Positions 51,695-61,696 of a stretch of 64,000 nt of DNA are shown piece by piece (position 1 is the first letter of the stretch; every line of letters starts with the position of its first letter). The notes below the pieces were generated by a model, which searched no databases, was not told where the DNA came from, and saw nothing but the letters and a program-made list of their open reading frames with translations. Both the position numbers and the translations under genes were made by a program. Source of the DNA: Lysinibacillus parviboronicapiens. GTDB lineage: Bacteria > Bacillota > Bacilli > Bacillales_A > Planococcaceae. The stretch lies in the NCBI RefSeq assembly GCF_003049575.1, contig NZ_PYWI01000009.1, positions 1 through 64,000 of the forward strand, in the 5' to 3' direction.

Positions 51695-52657
51695 ATGGGT
51701 GGACTACAAAAAATTGCACCAAATTTTTATTGCATTGATACACATGATTTAAATCGAGAGGAACGCACGAGTTCCTATTTGCTAATCGATGAAAAGATTA
51801 CGTTAATCGAAACATCTGCAAGTCCATCTGTTCCATACATTATGGATGGATTGAAGGAATTAAATATTGCGTTAGAAGATATTCACTATGTCATTGTTAC
51901 GCATATTCATTTGGATCATGCAGGGGGCGCCGGGTTATTTTTACAAAGCTGTCCAAATGCTACGTTAGTCGTACACCCTCGAGGCGTATCGCACATGATG
52001 GATCCGAGTCGATTGATTGCGAGTGCAAAGGCTGTTTATGGCTCGGAATTTGACCGCCTTTTTGACCCTATTCTACCTATCGCGTCAGACCGTATTATGG
52101 AAATTGGACATGAGGATATTCTGTCATTAGGCAAGCATCAACTAACGTTTTATCATACAGAGGGTCATGCAAAGCATCATGTTTCGATGCATTATTCTGC
52201 AACCAATGGTTTATTTGTTGGTGATACAACAGGTGTCAGATACCCAGAAATGGAGGGTGAAGCAATAGATTTAATCATTCCTTCGACCTCGCCAAATCAA
52301 TATGATCCTGAAACAATGGAAAAATCTATCCAATTATATGAGAAACTAAACGTCACGGAATTATATTTTGGTCATTATGGAGCGTACAAAAATCCACTTG
52401 AAGCTTATCGTCAAGTACGCTTCTGGACACCACTGTTTTTAGCTGCGGGAGAAGAAGCTTTAGCGGCATTCAACCTTATTGAAGAACAAGTAAAGTTTTT
52501 AGATAGTCGTTTACAAGCGATGTTACATCAATATTTACAAGAACATGATATTACAGAAAATCACCCTGTTTATCAAACAATTCCTTTTGATACAGTTGTA
52601 TCTGCCATGGGTATTCTCGATTACCTAGGTAAAAAAGACGCTGCACTAAAAGGATAA
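51695..52657 (+). CDS. MBL-fold metallo-hydrolase
   Basis: This 320-residue protein has the metallo-beta-lactamase signature HIHLDHAGGAG (about 70-80), with later metal ligands in HTEGHAKHH and VGDTTG and the C-terminal FGHYGA. It is cytoplasmic, of the type often annotated as hydroxyacylglutathione hydrolase-like or lactonase-like. Substrate unknown. GGGAGATAG lies before the ATG. Divergent from the chemoreceptor and ended by its own terminator. Confidence 0.87.
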   Translation: MGGLQKIAPNFYCIDTHDLNREERTSSYLLIDEKITLIETSASPSVPYIMDGLKELNIALEDIHYVIVTHIHLDHAGGAGLFLQSCPNATLVVHPRGVSHMMDPSRLIASAKAVYGSEFDRLFDPILPIASDRIMEIGHEDILSLGKHQLTFYHTEGHAKHHVSMHYSATNGLFVGDTTGVRYPEMEGEAIDLIIPSTSPNQYDPETMEKSIQLYEKLNVTELYFGHYGAYKNPLEAYRQVRFWTPLFLAAGEEALAAFNLIEEQVKFLDSRLQAMLHQYLQEHDITENHPVYQTIPFDTVVSAMGILDYLGKKDAALKG

Positions 52658-52671
52658 ATTCGACACTAAAA

Positions 52672-52702
52672 GAGCTGTCTCAATAGAAATTTGAGACAGC
52701 TC
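52672..52702 (+). terminator. Terminator after the MBL gene
   Basis: Perfect 12-bp stem GAGCTGTCTCAA/TTGAGACAGCTC with loop TAGAAAT, followed by AGATTTTA. Confidence 0.82.
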
Positions 52703-52724
52703 AGATTTTAGATAAACTCATGAT

Positions 52725-52880
52725 TTCCGCTATGGCGGACGTTTTTTTGGGGATGGCTTTGCGGAAGAACTAACTAGTGGCCTCCTTCGTTAAACTTCTT
52801 GTCTCGCAGCTTTTTGTTCTTTTAGCGACCTTCACGCCGTTTGGCAAAACTATGTCCACCACTGAACTTTTCGGGAAATT
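52725..52880 (+). repeat. Degenerate intergenic repeat, copy 3
   Basis: TTTCCGCTATGGCGGACG, GGATGGCTTTGCGG, GGCCTCCTTCGTTA, GTCTCGCAGC and TTCGGG correspond in order to segments of the repeats at 4085, 45918 and 55860, more decayed than the others. Confidence 0.5.
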
Positions 52881-52895
52881 TTTTGGACGTTCATA

Positions 52896-54740
52896 TTATG
52901 AATTTCTTAGATGATGAAGCACAGAGAGAAAATCCTGTTTCTCCCCTATCTCACGAAAATTTCTAAATGGATTTCCGCTATCTTTTATACGCGCTAAAAC
53001 GGTAGGAATAGTAAATTTTTCTGGGCGTAGCTGCTGATTTACTTCGTCCCAAAATAACGGCGTTGCAACTAACCCCATGTTATTCCCTCGAGTGGAATAT
53101 GGCGATATGATTGTCTTGCCCTCAGCATGTTGCACATAATCTAAGTACAATTTTTTTTGCCTATTTTTCTTCAGACGCTCAATTGTATACAACTCAGGTC
53201 GTTGCTGGCATAAAAAAACACAGACAAATTCAGTGAAAATTCTTACTTCCTCATACGAAAAAGCATTCTCTGGTAACGGAATATACAATTGCAGGCCTTT
53301 GCCTCCTGAAGTTTTAACAAAGGATTGGAGTTTAAAATAATCAAATATTTCCTTTAACTGGCGTGCAGCCTGGATAGCTAGTGAAAATTCATTGACAGAA
53401 GGAGGGTCTAAGTCGAAAACGATCTCAGTTGGTTTCTCTGTATGAATTGTTTGAAAAGGAATATGAAATTCGAGTGCAAGCTGATTGCCTAACCACAAGA
53501 GCGTCTCGATATTATTGCACACCATAAAATTAATGTCGGCTATTCTTGCGTTTGTCACATAATCAGGGAGCTTATCAGGACTACTTTTTTGATAAAAACT
53601 CTCCCCTGGTGCCCCATGGGGATAACGGATTAAAGTGAGCGGACGGTCATGAAGGAACGGCAATAAATAGGAAGATATCATTTGTAAATAGTGTAAATAA
53701 CCATCTTTAGTAATGCCCATTTCTGGCCAAACAGGTTTATCTGAATGGGTTATCTGAACGTTTTCTGGAATCGGTATAAGTTGACGTTGCATTTGCAGCC
53801 AGTTACATGCCTGTGGATCAATCTCTAATCTAAACGCATGAAATCTTGGCTCTCTTAATTTACTACCATCAAAATCAATACATGCTATGTCAACACAGAT
53901 AGACGGCTCCAATTCCCATGTCTCATGCACCTTCGTACCGTTTTTTTGAAAGAAAGTAACTAAAATTTTCCGCTCTTCATCCGTCATACCGTGTCTAAAA
54001 ATAACAATCTCTTTCAAATTCACCTGTTGATAAATACTACCATGAAAATAGCCATTTCCTTTATCATATTTGTGGACAATAACAGTGACATATCGCCAAT
54101 TTTTAATTTTTAACCAATCCTTGGACCGTATGTTAGAAAGCCATTTGCTTGTCTTTTTTTTGGCTATTATCCCTTCGCCATTGTATGCGGTGATCGAGTG
54201 CCAAAGCGTTTCACTATCCTCAAAATTCTCAATGGCTTGGATGAGCCGCTCATCTTGATAGTTGATATTGGTTGGTAGCTTTAAGGTAGTAAAAAGTTTC
54301 GTTAATTGTTGTTTACGTGTTTTTAAATAGCGACTTGTTTGTATCTCCCCTTGCAGTTTCAATAAATCAAATACCACATAATGAAATGGAAAACGTTTGA
54401 CATGATCAGAGATAACTTCCCTATTTTGCATTCTTCCTCTTTTTTGCACAAGTGAAAAATCACTTTTAAAATGGTTTGTTAAATATACTAATTCTCCATC
54501 TAGCACTAAAGGTAATAAAGGTTTTATTTGATCATATATACGCATACAAAATTCAATAATCTCAGGAAATAAATGATTTAGTTCATTATCGTTCCTACTT
54601 TTCAGAATGGGCTCTTCATGTTCCCACTCTAAAACGCAGCGAAAACCGTCATATTTCGTTTCGTAAAGCCACTCTTCTCCAATAGGCGTCTCTATTGTCT
54701 CCGTCAATAGCATGGGTTTCATGTTAACAACTTCTTTCAT
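52896..54740 (-). CDS. ligD: ATP-dependent DNA ligase LigD (ligase plus polymerase domains)
   Basis: This 614-residue enzyme of non-homologous end joining has an N-terminal ligase domain with the catalytic lysine in ETKYDGFR (about 28-35), DGELV and GEGIIAKK, and an OB segment to about 300. The C-terminal primase/polymerase domain from about 310 has SDKPVWPEMGITK, FDLDPPS (metal Asp pair), SGGKGLQLY and SPYSTRG. It lacks the phosphoesterase domain, as usual in Bacillus. It seals breaks held by Ku, mainly in germinating spores. Divergent from ku, 87 nt apart. Confidence 0.93.
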   Translation of the reverse strand: MKEVVNMKPMLLTETIETPIGEEWLYETKYDGFRCVLEWEHEEPILKSRNDNELNHLFPEIIEFCMRIYDQIKPLLPLVLDGELVYLTNHFKSDFSLVQKRGRMQNREVISDHVKRFPFHYVVFDLLKLQGEIQTSRYLKTRKQQLTKLFTTLKLPTNINYQDERLIQAIENFEDSETLWHSITAYNGEGIIAKKKTSKWLSNIRSKDWLKIKNWRYVTVIVHKYDKGNGYFHGSIYQQVNLKEIVIFRHGMTDEERKILVTFFQKNGTKVHETWELEPSICVDIACIDFDGSKLREPRFHAFRLEIDPQACNWLQMQRQLIPIPENVQITHSDKPVWPEMGITKDGYLHYLQMISSYLLPFLHDRPLTLIRYPHGAPGESFYQKSSPDKLPDYVTNARIADINFMVCNNIETLLWLGNQLALEFHIPFQTIHTEKPTEIVFDLDPPSVNEFSLAIQAARQLKEIFDYFKLQSFVKTSGGKGLQLYIPLPENAFSYEEVRIFTEFVCVFLCQQRPELYTIERLKKNRQKKLYLDYVQHAEGKTIISPYSTRGNNMGLVATPLFWDEVNQQLRPEKFTIPTVLARIKDSGNPFRNFREIGEKQDFLSVLHHLRNS

Positions 54741-54827
54741 TCTTTTCTTTCAGTTTTTGACTATTTCTTTTTTAGATACATAAAAATAATGAAAATATAA
54801 CATAGTAATAAAAAACGAGGTGACGCT

Positions 54828-55646
54828 ATGCATACAGTCTGGAAAGGCAGTGTATCATTTGGACTTGTCAATATTCCTGTTAAACTCCATGCTGCCACTG
54901 AAAATAAAGACATAAAATTACGCCAGCTCCATAAAGAATGTCATACACCGATAAGCTATAAAAAAGTATGTGAGGGCTGTAGTCAGGAAGTGAAAGAAGA
55001 AGATATTGTGAAGGCATACGAATATGCAAAAAATAAGTTTGTCGTACTAGACGACGAGGAATTAGAAAACTTACGCAAGGAAAATGAAGATAAGGCTGTT
55101 GAGATTATTGATTTCGTGAAATTGCAGGAAATAGACCCTATTTATTTTGAACGTACTTATTTTTTATCTCCTGATACAACTGGTGGTAAGGCGTATACTC
55201 TTTTACGTAAAACATTAGAGGAATCTGGAAAAATAGGCGTTGCTAAAATTACAATTCGTTCAAAAGAGCAGTTGGCTATCGTACGTGTCTATCAAGACGC
55301 TCTCGTAATGGAAATCATCCATTTCCCTGACGAAGTAAGAAGTGTCAGTGATGTCCCCAATATTCCAAGCGAACAAACCGTTGTTCAAAAAGAGCTGGAT
55401 ACCGCTCTCATGCTAGTAGAACAATTAACAACCATATTTGATCCAGAAAAATATACGGATGAATATCGTACAGCTCTAATGGAATTAATTGAAGAAAAGA
55501 AAGCAACGAATACAATATCAGCTAGCGATAAACGGCCATTACCCGATAATGTTACCGACTTAATGTCCGCGCTCCAAGCGTCGTTAGATAAAACAAAAAA
55601 ACCGAGCACAAGAAAAAGAGCTACAAAAACAAAGAAAAATGCTTAA
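54828..55646 (+). CDS. ku: DNA end-binding protein Ku
   Basis: This 272-residue bacterial Ku starts MHTVWKGSVSFGLVNIPVKL, the family signature, with a core bridge region (about 60-190, YFERTYFLSPDTTGGKAY) and a Lys/Arg-rich C-terminus (KKPSTRKRATKTKKN) that binds DNA. The homodimer rings DNA ends and recruits LigD. GAGGTGA lies 3-5 nt before the ATG. The intergenic region with ligD is short, so a shared forespore-type promoter is possible. Confidence 0.95.
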   Translation: MHTVWKGSVSFGLVNIPVKLHAATENKDIKLRQLHKECHTPISYKKVCEGCSQEVKEEDIVKAYEYAKNKFVVLDDEELENLRKENEDKAVEIIDFVKLQEIDPIYFERTYFLSPDTTGGKAYTLLRKTLEESGKIGVAKITIRSKEQLAIVRVYQDALVMEIIHFPDEVRSVSDVPNIPSEQTVVQKELDTALMLVEQLTTIFDPEKYTDEYRTALMELIEEKKATNTISASDKRPLPDNVTDLMSALQASLDKTKKPSTRKRATKTKKNA

Positions 55647-55696
55647 CGGTCTTTTCAACATCACCATAGAAGCTACAAATAAATAATAACAAATAA

Positions 55697-55757
55697 AAAA
55701 TTCGCGATACTTCTGTGAGGCTAGCCAACTGACCACGTAGAAGAAGCGAATTTTTTT
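55697..55757 (+). terminator. Terminator after ku
   Basis: AAAATTCGC...CTTCT / AGAAG..GCGAATTTTTTT with a loop containing GCTAGC, ending in seven T. Confidence 0.78.
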
Positions 55758-55859
55758 GTGTTAATTTTAAAAAAATGTTATGTGAATCAATTTCTTAATT
55801 CATTTTCATATCAATAAAGGCGAATATCATGAAAAGAAAATAAAGTAATTGTTCATAGG

Positions 55860-55990
55860 TTAATTCCGCTACAGGCGAACGCTTTCCAACAAGCACGCAC
55901 CGAGTCGCTTCCTTCGTTACGCTCTCGTTTCGCTTGCTTTTCCCGCTGAAGTCACCACCTTACACTCCTTCCAAAAATGCTCGTGTTTCT
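55860..55990 (+). repeat. Degenerate intergenic repeat, copy 4
   Basis: TTCCGCTACAGGCGAACGC, TTTCCAACAAGCACGCACC, GTCGCTTCCTTCGTTACG, CTCTCGTTTCGCTTGC and CCGCTGAAGTCACCACC line up with the other three copies. It fills most of the 475-nt gap between ku and the serine hydrolase; the rest (to 56121) holds the latter's promoter with a TATAAT box at 56089-56094. Confidence 0.55.
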
Positions 55991-56121
55991 TTATAGAAAA
56001 ACGATTTCTGAAATTAATTCAAGTTATATTGTTATGCACCCCGATGACATAAATTACAAAAAACAGAACGTATATTTGTATATTTTGTTATAATTAAGAC
56101 AGAAATTGGGGGGATGTAAAG

Positions 56122-57150
56122 ATGACAAACATAGACATCAAGCAACGCATGCAACATTATCATGTTACCGGATTAAGCTTTTCGTTAATTGAAGATGGTC
56201 AAATCAGTGAATCTAGGCACTTTGGATACTTTGAATCCGGCTCTGATAAAAGAGTGGATGCCCATACTCTTTTTAATGCCTGTTCCATAAGTAAATTTCT
56301 AACAGCCCTGTTAGCGATGCGATTAGTAGAACAAAATTATTTACATTTAGATGAGGATGTTAACAATCAGTTACTATCGTGGAAAGTACCTGATAATCAT
56401 TACACAAATATAAAAAAAGTGACATTACGCAATTTACTATGCCATCAGGCGGGAATAAAAGATCCTCGTGATAGCTTTTCGGCATTGCAATTACTACAAG
56501 AGCAACCTACAATGGTCGAAATTTTAAATGGACAAACCCCCTACTGTTCTATCCCCATTGAGGTGAGCTATGAGCCAGAGAGTGAATTTCACTATTCAGA
56601 TGCTGGATTCTGCGTCATCCAGCAATTGATAGAGGACGTAACTGGAAAGCCATTTCACCTCGTGGTGGATGAATTTATTTTTACACCGTTACATATGAAA
56701 AACAGCCTATTTGCCACAAACATTCATGACATGACAAAAAATGTTGCCTGTGGTCATCATAAAAATGGTGAGTTAGTGCTCGGCAAATACCCCATCTATC
56801 CATACCTAGCAGCCTGTGGTTTATGGACTACCACAGCTGATTTAGCGAAGCTAGTTCTTGAATTAATGCATGCTTTAAAAGGTACAAGTAACTTGGGCAT
56901 CTCTGTAAGCCACATAAAAGAACTGATACATCCACAAGGGTGTAAGGAGTGGACGGGCTTAGGCGTATTTATTGAAGGCGCACAACAAGAGATCGAGATG
57001 TCTTCTCTTGGTTGGGGTGTTGGATTTCAATGTATGATTGTTGCTTATCCTTATAGAGAAAAAGGCTTAGTTATCATGACCAATACAGATTTAGGCGTAC
57101 ACCAAATGGAAGGGTTAATTGGCGAAATATATAAATCCCTCCTCCTCTAA
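56122..57150 (+). CDS. Beta-lactamase/penicillin-binding-fold serine hydrolase
   Basis: This 342-residue protein has the class C fold: S-x-x-K in SISKF (about residue 55), the Tyr motif as YSDAG (about 150; family Y-x-N is altered) and a late HxG-like segment (SLGWGVG). No signal peptide or anchor, so it is probably cytoplasmic, which is unusual for true beta-lactamases and suggests an esterase or D-amino-acid peptidase role. GGGGGGATG lies just before the start. Confidence 0.83.
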   Translation: MTNIDIKQRMQHYHVTGLSFSLIEDGQISESRHFGYFESGSDKRVDAHTLFNACSISKFLTALLAMRLVEQNYLHLDEDVNNQLLSWKVPDNHYTNIKKVTLRNLLCHQAGIKDPRDSFSALQLLQEQPTMVEILNGQTPYCSIPIEVSYEPESEFHYSDAGFCVIQQLIEDVTGKPFHLVVDEFIFTPLHMKNSLFATNIHDMTKNVACGHHKNGELVLGKYPIYPYLAACGLWTTTADLAKLVLELMHALKGTSNLGISVSHIKELIHPQGCKEWTGLGVFIEGAQQEIEMSSLGWGVGFQCMIVAYPYREKGLVIMTNTDLGVHQMEGLIGEIYKSLLL

Positions 57151-57160
57151 AAAGTTAAAA

Positions 57161-57186
57161 AGCGTGTTTTGACATCAAAACACGCT
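57161..57186. terminator. Bidirectional terminator
   Basis: Perfect 11-bp stem AGCGTGTTTTG/CAAAACACGCT with loop ACAT, between convergent genes. Confidence 0.82.
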
Positions 57187-57193
57187 CATAAAA

Positions 57194-57721
57194 TTAAACT
57201 GTTTTCACTTTATAATGCAGCTGTACCATCTGACCAAATCGTTGTGTATTTATTAATTTTAACTCTATTTGCGGATTTTTTTCTTTAAATAACGGAATAC
57301 CTGAACCTAGAATATGGGGTGTGACCGTGATAATATATTCATCAATTAGGTTTTCCTTCATGAAAGCATCGAGAATACCTGCTCCACCAACCATCCAAAT
57401 TTTAGAACCTTGTTGTTTCTTTAACTTTTTAGTAAACGCTACAACATCTTCCTTAACGAATTCTACATAGTCATCTGTCCCATCTTGTGAGGTAGTGAAT
57501 ACATAGCATTTTTTATCCGGATATGGAAAAGACTCTGTATGTTCCATTACGTAATCATACGTTCTTTTGCCCATAATGATTGTATCGATGGATTGATACA
57601 TCTCTGTATAGCCATTGTCCCCTTCCCCCTCTACATCGTATAACCATTGTAAGTTATCATCTTCTTTTGCGATAAAGCCATCTAAACTAGTAGCAATAAA
57701 TAAAATTACTTCTCTTGTCAT
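57194..57721 (-). CDS. Dihydrofolate reductase-like (RibD C-terminal) protein
   Basis: This 175-residue protein has the RibD_C/DHFR fold: LFIATSLDGFIAKEDDN at the start, IIMGKRTYDYVM, and KIWMVGGAGILDAFM with the NADPH loop. The group (YyaP/YwjB type) has unknown substrates. The ATG at 57721 is used because AAAGGAG lies upstream; the frame opens 18 codons earlier without a site. Divergent from a WYL-domain regulator, 117 nt apart, which may control it. Confidence 0.87.
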   Translation of the reverse strand: MTREVILFIATSLDGFIAKEDDNLQWLYDVEGEGDNGYTEMYQSIDTIIMGKRTYDYVMEHTESFPYPDKKCYVFTTSQDGTDDYVEFVKEDVVAFTKKLKKQQGSKIWMVGGAGILDAFMKENLIDEYIITVTPHILGSGIPLFKEKNPQIELKLINTQRFGQMVQLHYKVKTV

Positions 57722-57838
57722 ATGTTTTTCTCCTTTTATCTTTAGGGTATTGCTTTTTGATAAAATCATCAGCAAAACCTATACTAAACATAAAACATGA
57801 CAAGTAGTGGCATGTTCAAAAAGAAAAGGTGAGGAAAA

Positions 57839-58789
57839 ATGTCAAAAGCAAAGCGTTTATTAGATATTTTAATGTTTGTGAATTCAAATAGAAAATTTAC
57901 GGCACAAGAAATAGCCGATGAATTTCATATATCTATCCGTACTGTCCATAGATACATCCTAGATTTAAGTGATATGGGTTTACCCATCTACGCAGAACAA
58001 GGCAGAAACGGAGGCTATACCGTCATAACAAATCGACTACTTCCACCTATTTTATTCACAGAAGACGAAGTTGTTTCGATCTTCTTTGCCTTTCAATCTC
58101 TCAGTTACTATCGTGATCTGCCGTTTGATGCTGAAATCCACTCAGCCGGTCATAAATTATATAACTCACTTCAACATGATGCCAAAATAAAAGTAGACAA
58201 AATTCGTTCTTACATCGCTTTTTGGAATCCTAAAAGAATGATTCATACACCCCTGTTAAAAGATGTTTTAGAGGCTTCGATAGCAGGTAGTCATTTACAT
58301 ATTCAATATGACTCGAAATCTGGTACTACAACCAAACACATTCGCCCTATTGGAGTATACGCTCATGATGGTCTCTGGTACTTGCCTGCCTATGACTTTA
58401 GTAAGCAAAAAGTATTGCTCTATCGTGTGGATCGTATTCTATCTATTATAGCAACTGACAAAGATGAAGAGTGCTTTATGAATTTAGCGCAATGGTTTGA
58501 TAGTTATGAAGTAAAAAACCCAATTCGCTTACATGTTCAATTAACAATGGAAGGCGTACGCCAATGCAAAAGTATGCCAAGTTTTGAGGAGCTTGTCGTA
58601 ATAAAAGAAGATGGTACTGGCTCCATTGATGCCATGATCGACAAAGGGGAGCTTGGTTTTATCACCCCACTCTTTTTCAGATTGGGTAGTCATGCAAGAG
58701 TTTTAGAACCAAAGGAATTAATAGCTAATTTACGTACGCATTCACAAGAGATTTTAACGATGTATCCTGATGATACACAGCATTCTTGA
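57839..58789 (+). CDS. HTH-WYL domain transcriptional regulator
   Basis: This 316-residue protein has a DeoR/HTH_11 winged helix (FTAQEIADEFHISIRTVHRYILDLSDMGLP), then a WYL domain near 140-210 (RPIGVYAHDGLWYLPAYD, with the WYL triad as WYL) and a WCX-type C-terminus. It is thought to sense nucleotides or small ligands through the WYL fold. Divergent from the DHFR-like gene. Confidence 0.88.
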   Translation: MSKAKRLLDILMFVNSNRKFTAQEIADEFHISIRTVHRYILDLSDMGLPIYAEQGRNGGYTVITNRLLPPILFTEDEVVSIFFAFQSLSYYRDLPFDAEIHSAGHKLYNSLQHDAKIKVDKIRSYIAFWNPKRMIHTPLLKDVLEASIAGSHLHIQYDSKSGTTTKHIRPIGVYAHDGLWYLPAYDFSKQKVLLYRVDRILSIIATDKDEECFMNLAQWFDSYEVKNPIRLHVQLTMEGVRQCKSMPSFEELVVIKEDGTGSIDAMIDKGELGFITPLFFRLGSHARVLEPKELIANLRTHSQEILTMYPDDTQHS

Positions 58790-58953
58790 TTTTTGATTGC
58801 TTTGGTCTTCATGCTTTTGGAACCTTCTCTATCGTGTCTTTTTGTGTCTGTATTGACTATCTGACGATTTTGTAAGATTGGCGTAACATAATTCGTTACT
58901 ACTTCATTTGAAACTCCCGTATACTTTGTTGTATCAGTTAGGAGGAGAAGGAA

Positions 58954-59988
58954 TTGCAACCAATTGATTTAAACAAAAGAATTCATACATTAGATTATTT
59001 AAGAGGATTTGCACTATTGGGCATCATTTTAGTTAATATCCCAGCACTTATGTGGATTGAACCACCATCAACATCAGCTGATTTAGCCTATAGCCATTTT
59101 TTAGCTCTTTTTGTTGAAGGCAAATTTTTTACAATCTTTTCGTTTTTATTTGGCGTAGGCTTTTATATTTTTCTATCACGTGCAGCGGCTAAAAATGAAA
59201 GAGCGAATCGATTATTTTTACGAAGAATTGCGATATTATTTTTATTTGGCATCATCCACGTATTTTTCCAACCAGGAGAAGCGTTAACAGTCTATGCTAT
59301 ATTTGGTTTAATTGCCTTACCGTTTTATAAAGTGCGTAAAGATATCAATCTAGCTTTAGGGCTCATTATTTTAGCGTTTACTGCTTATTTTGGTATAAAA
59401 ATTGCCATGCCATTCCCGTTAATTTTACTTGGATTAGCAGCAGGACAGTATCAGCTATTTGAAAAAATAGAAGCTCATAAAAGAATGTTAGTTGTTTTTA
59501 CAAGTATTATGTTTTTACTAAGCTTGGGTGGATGGCTTTATCAATGGAGTTATGTACCTGATGCAATAATCGCTTCTTTTGACAATATGTCAGAGGAAAA
59601 ATTAAATGAGCATATAGCTAATATAGAAAATTTTACATTAATCGGGATGCAAATTAGTCCGATTGTTTCGGCATTCTATGTAGGGACTCTCGTTTTATTA
59701 TTGCAATATCCCTTTGTTCAATTACTATTATCCCCATTAAGAGAATATGGTCGCATGGCTTTAACAAATTATTTAGGGCAAACTGCACTTATTTTAATAA
59801 TTGGGCATACTTTTCATTTAATATCAAACATTCACTTAATTTCATCACTCTGGATTTGTATCGGTATTTATACTGCGCAATTGCTATTCAGTAAAATCTG
59901 GTTGAAATCCTTTAGATTTGGGCCGATAGAGTGGCTATGGCGCATTGGGACCTATGGGACAGTGCCCCCACTATTAAAAACGAAATAA
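58954..59988 (+). CDS. DUF418 membrane protein
   Basis: This 344-residue membrane protein has about eight to ten segments, starting TLDYLRGFALLGIILVNIPA, and the C-terminal DUF418 part (REYGRMALTNYLGQTALIL, GPIEWLWR). It is related to YeiB/OpgC-like acyltransferase-fold proteins, with function unknown. The TTG start at 58954 follows GGAGGAGAAGG with good spacing. Confidence 0.87.
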   Translation: MQPIDLNKRIHTLDYLRGFALLGIILVNIPALMWIEPPSTSADLAYSHFLALFVEGKFFTIFSFLFGVGFYIFLSRAAAKNERANRLFLRRIAILFLFGIIHVFFQPGEALTVYAIFGLIALPFYKVRKDINLALGLIILAFTAYFGIKIAMPFPLILLGLAAGQYQLFEKIEAHKRMLVVFTSIMFLLSLGGWLYQWSYVPDAIIASFDNMSEEKLNEHIANIENFTLIGMQISPIVSAFYVGTLVLLLQYPFVQLLLSPLREYGRMALTNYLGQTALILIIGHTFHLISNIHLISSLWICIGIYTAQLLFSKIWLKSFRFGPIEWLWRIGTYGTVPPLLKTK

Positions 59989-60080
59989 CAGCGCACAATG
60001 ATTTTCACTTCTGTATTTTTTGAATATTATTCCAATTTATGATAATGTTTATAATTATTAACTATTGAAGAGGTACTTAT

Positions 60081-60413
60081 ATGGCAACAATTGAAGATTT
60101 TATGTCTCTAGATATGAGAATTGGTACGGTTATCCAAGCTGAAGAACTTCCTAAGGCAAAGGTTCCTGCAATTAAAATGAAAATTGATTTTGGTGAAGTG
60201 ATGGGAATCAAACAATCTTCAGCACAAATTACGAAACGATATAGTCCAGCAGATATCGTCGGCAAACAAGTAATAGCGATTGTAAATTTCCCACCTCGTC
60301 GAGTGGCAGGTTTTAAATCCGAAGTTCTAATAATCGGTGGAGTTCCTACAGATGGCGATGTTATTTTGTTAACACCCGATCAAGAAATACCAAATGGCAC
60401 TAAAATTAGTTAA
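60081..60413 (+). CDS. csaA: tRNA-binding/export chaperone CsaA
   Basis: This 110-residue protein is a single OB fold of the EMAP/tRNA-binding type: SLDMRIGTVIQAEELPKAKV, KQSSAQITKRYSP, GKQVIAIVNFPPRRVAGFKS and the LLTPDQEIPNGTKIS end. CsaA acts as a homodimer, a chaperone for exported precursor proteins in Bacillus, and binds tRNA or peptides. GAAGAGGTA lies before the ATG. Confidence 0.93.
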   Translation: MATIEDFMSLDMRIGTVIQAEELPKAKVPAIKMKIDFGEVMGIKQSSAQITKRYSPADIVGKQVIAIVNFPPRRVAGFKSEVLIIGGVPTDGDVILLTPDQEIPNGTKIS

Positions 60414-60664
60414 TACCTCAAATCGCGGAAGCCTCAAAAAGATGATATGGCGTTAACACAAGGATTGTAAGTTAATGATATCCCGTCATTTAGCTAAGCT
60501 GAATTGAATCGATAGCGCGCAGTGGCTTTGGCTATTCAATGATAATTCTCAATTCACCTGTTAAAATTTTCTTTAATGATTTTTTGGGGCCTTATTAACA
60601 GGTTTTGTTCTTCATATGTTATAATGCTTTTACTGACTAACCTTAAAAGGGTTTAAAACAATTT

Positions 60665-60692
60665 TGCTGTAGCGAGTGACGACGCTACAGCA
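60665..60692. terminator. Terminator between convergent csaA and deacetylase genes
   Basis: Perfect 11-bp stem TGCTGTAGCG.../...CGCTACAGCA with T-rich tails on both strands. The remaining gap (60414-60664) shows nothing recognisable. Confidence 0.78.
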
Positions 60693-60700
60693 TTTTCATT

Positions 60701-61432
60701 TCATTTACTATTTTCCTTTTGTGCCTCAAGTAATTCAGGAATTGTAACAAATTTATATCCTTGCTTTTCAAGTGCTGGCAGGATTTTTTTCATAGGTTTT
60801 ACCGTTTGTTCGCGATTTCCCCCACCGTCATGAAAAAGCACGACATTGCCTTCCTTCACACCCTCTAACACAGTATCTACAATTTGATTAACTCCAGGAC
60901 TTTTCCAATCCAGAGTATCTAGATGCCAAGACCACATAACTACTTTATAGCCTTCCTTTACAATTGCATCAATCATGGCATCGGTATATTGTCCTTCTAC
61001 TGGTCTGAATAAAATCGGCGAATACCCGCTAATACTATAAATGGTATCATGTGTCTGTTTTATTTCCTTTATTAAGTTAGGAACGTTCGTTTTTAATGGA
61101 TGTGTATAAGTGTGATTAGCTATTTCGTGGCCTTCTTCATACATTCGTAAAACTACTTCAGGGTTTTTTTCAGCATTTTGGCCGACAACAAAAAATGTTG
61201 CTTTTGCATCGTATTTGGCTAATAAATCTAAAATCTCAGGCGTGTACTTTTTATGTGGACCATCATCGAAGGTTAAGGCAATAATTTTTTTTTGTGTTTT
61301 TACTTCCCACACAATTTGCCCTGCTTCTTCATAATACTTTCTTCCTTTATCTGCGGATGAGCTTTCGCTTGCATAAAATATGGAGATAACCAAAATACAT
61401 AGGGGTATTAAAAATAGATAAAATCTTTTCAA
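60701..61432 (-). CDS. Polysaccharide deacetylase (NodB domain), membrane-anchored
   Basis: From the TTG at 61432 this is a protein of about 243 residues with an N-terminal membrane anchor or signal (FYLFLIPLCILVISIFY) and a NodB domain: TFDDGPH (catalytic and metal Asp), the HEIANHTYTHP zinc His pair and LFHDGG near the end. The third motif is RPVEGQ rather than RPPYG. It deacetylates cell-wall or exopolysaccharide sugars outside the membrane; PdaB/YlxY-like sporulation roles are possible. GGAAGTGAT lies 5 nt before the TTG; a GTG at 61447 is the alternative. Confidence 0.84.
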   Translation of the reverse strand: MKRFYLFLIPLCILVISIFYASESSSADKGRKYYEEAGQIVWEVKTQKKIIALTFDDGPHKKYTPEILDLLAKYDAKATFFVVGQNAEKNPEVVLRMYEEGHEIANHTYTHPLKTNVPNLIKEIKQTHDTIYSISGYSPILFRPVEGQYTDAMIDAIVKEGYKVVMWSWHLDTLDWKSPGVNQIVDTVLEGVKEGNVVLFHDGGGNREQTVKPMKKILPALEKQGYKFVTIPELLEAQKENSK

Positions 61433-61696
61433 GTTATCACTTCCCACACAATTTATTTAGTTCTTATTATTTGTTCATTCATCTTAAAAATGCTTTAATT
61501 TTTGCATTAATAAATGTTTATATTTTAAATAGTTGTATTCCTAATCACTGGAGATTTACGAATCCTTCTATTTTATATGTTCCCTCTCAGTCTATAGAGT
61601 CATCGTTGACTTTTGCGCAAGCATTTAATGTTTTGCAGCATCATCCGTTTAGTCATTAAAAATACTTATAGCATAAAATAAATTGGCTATGACATT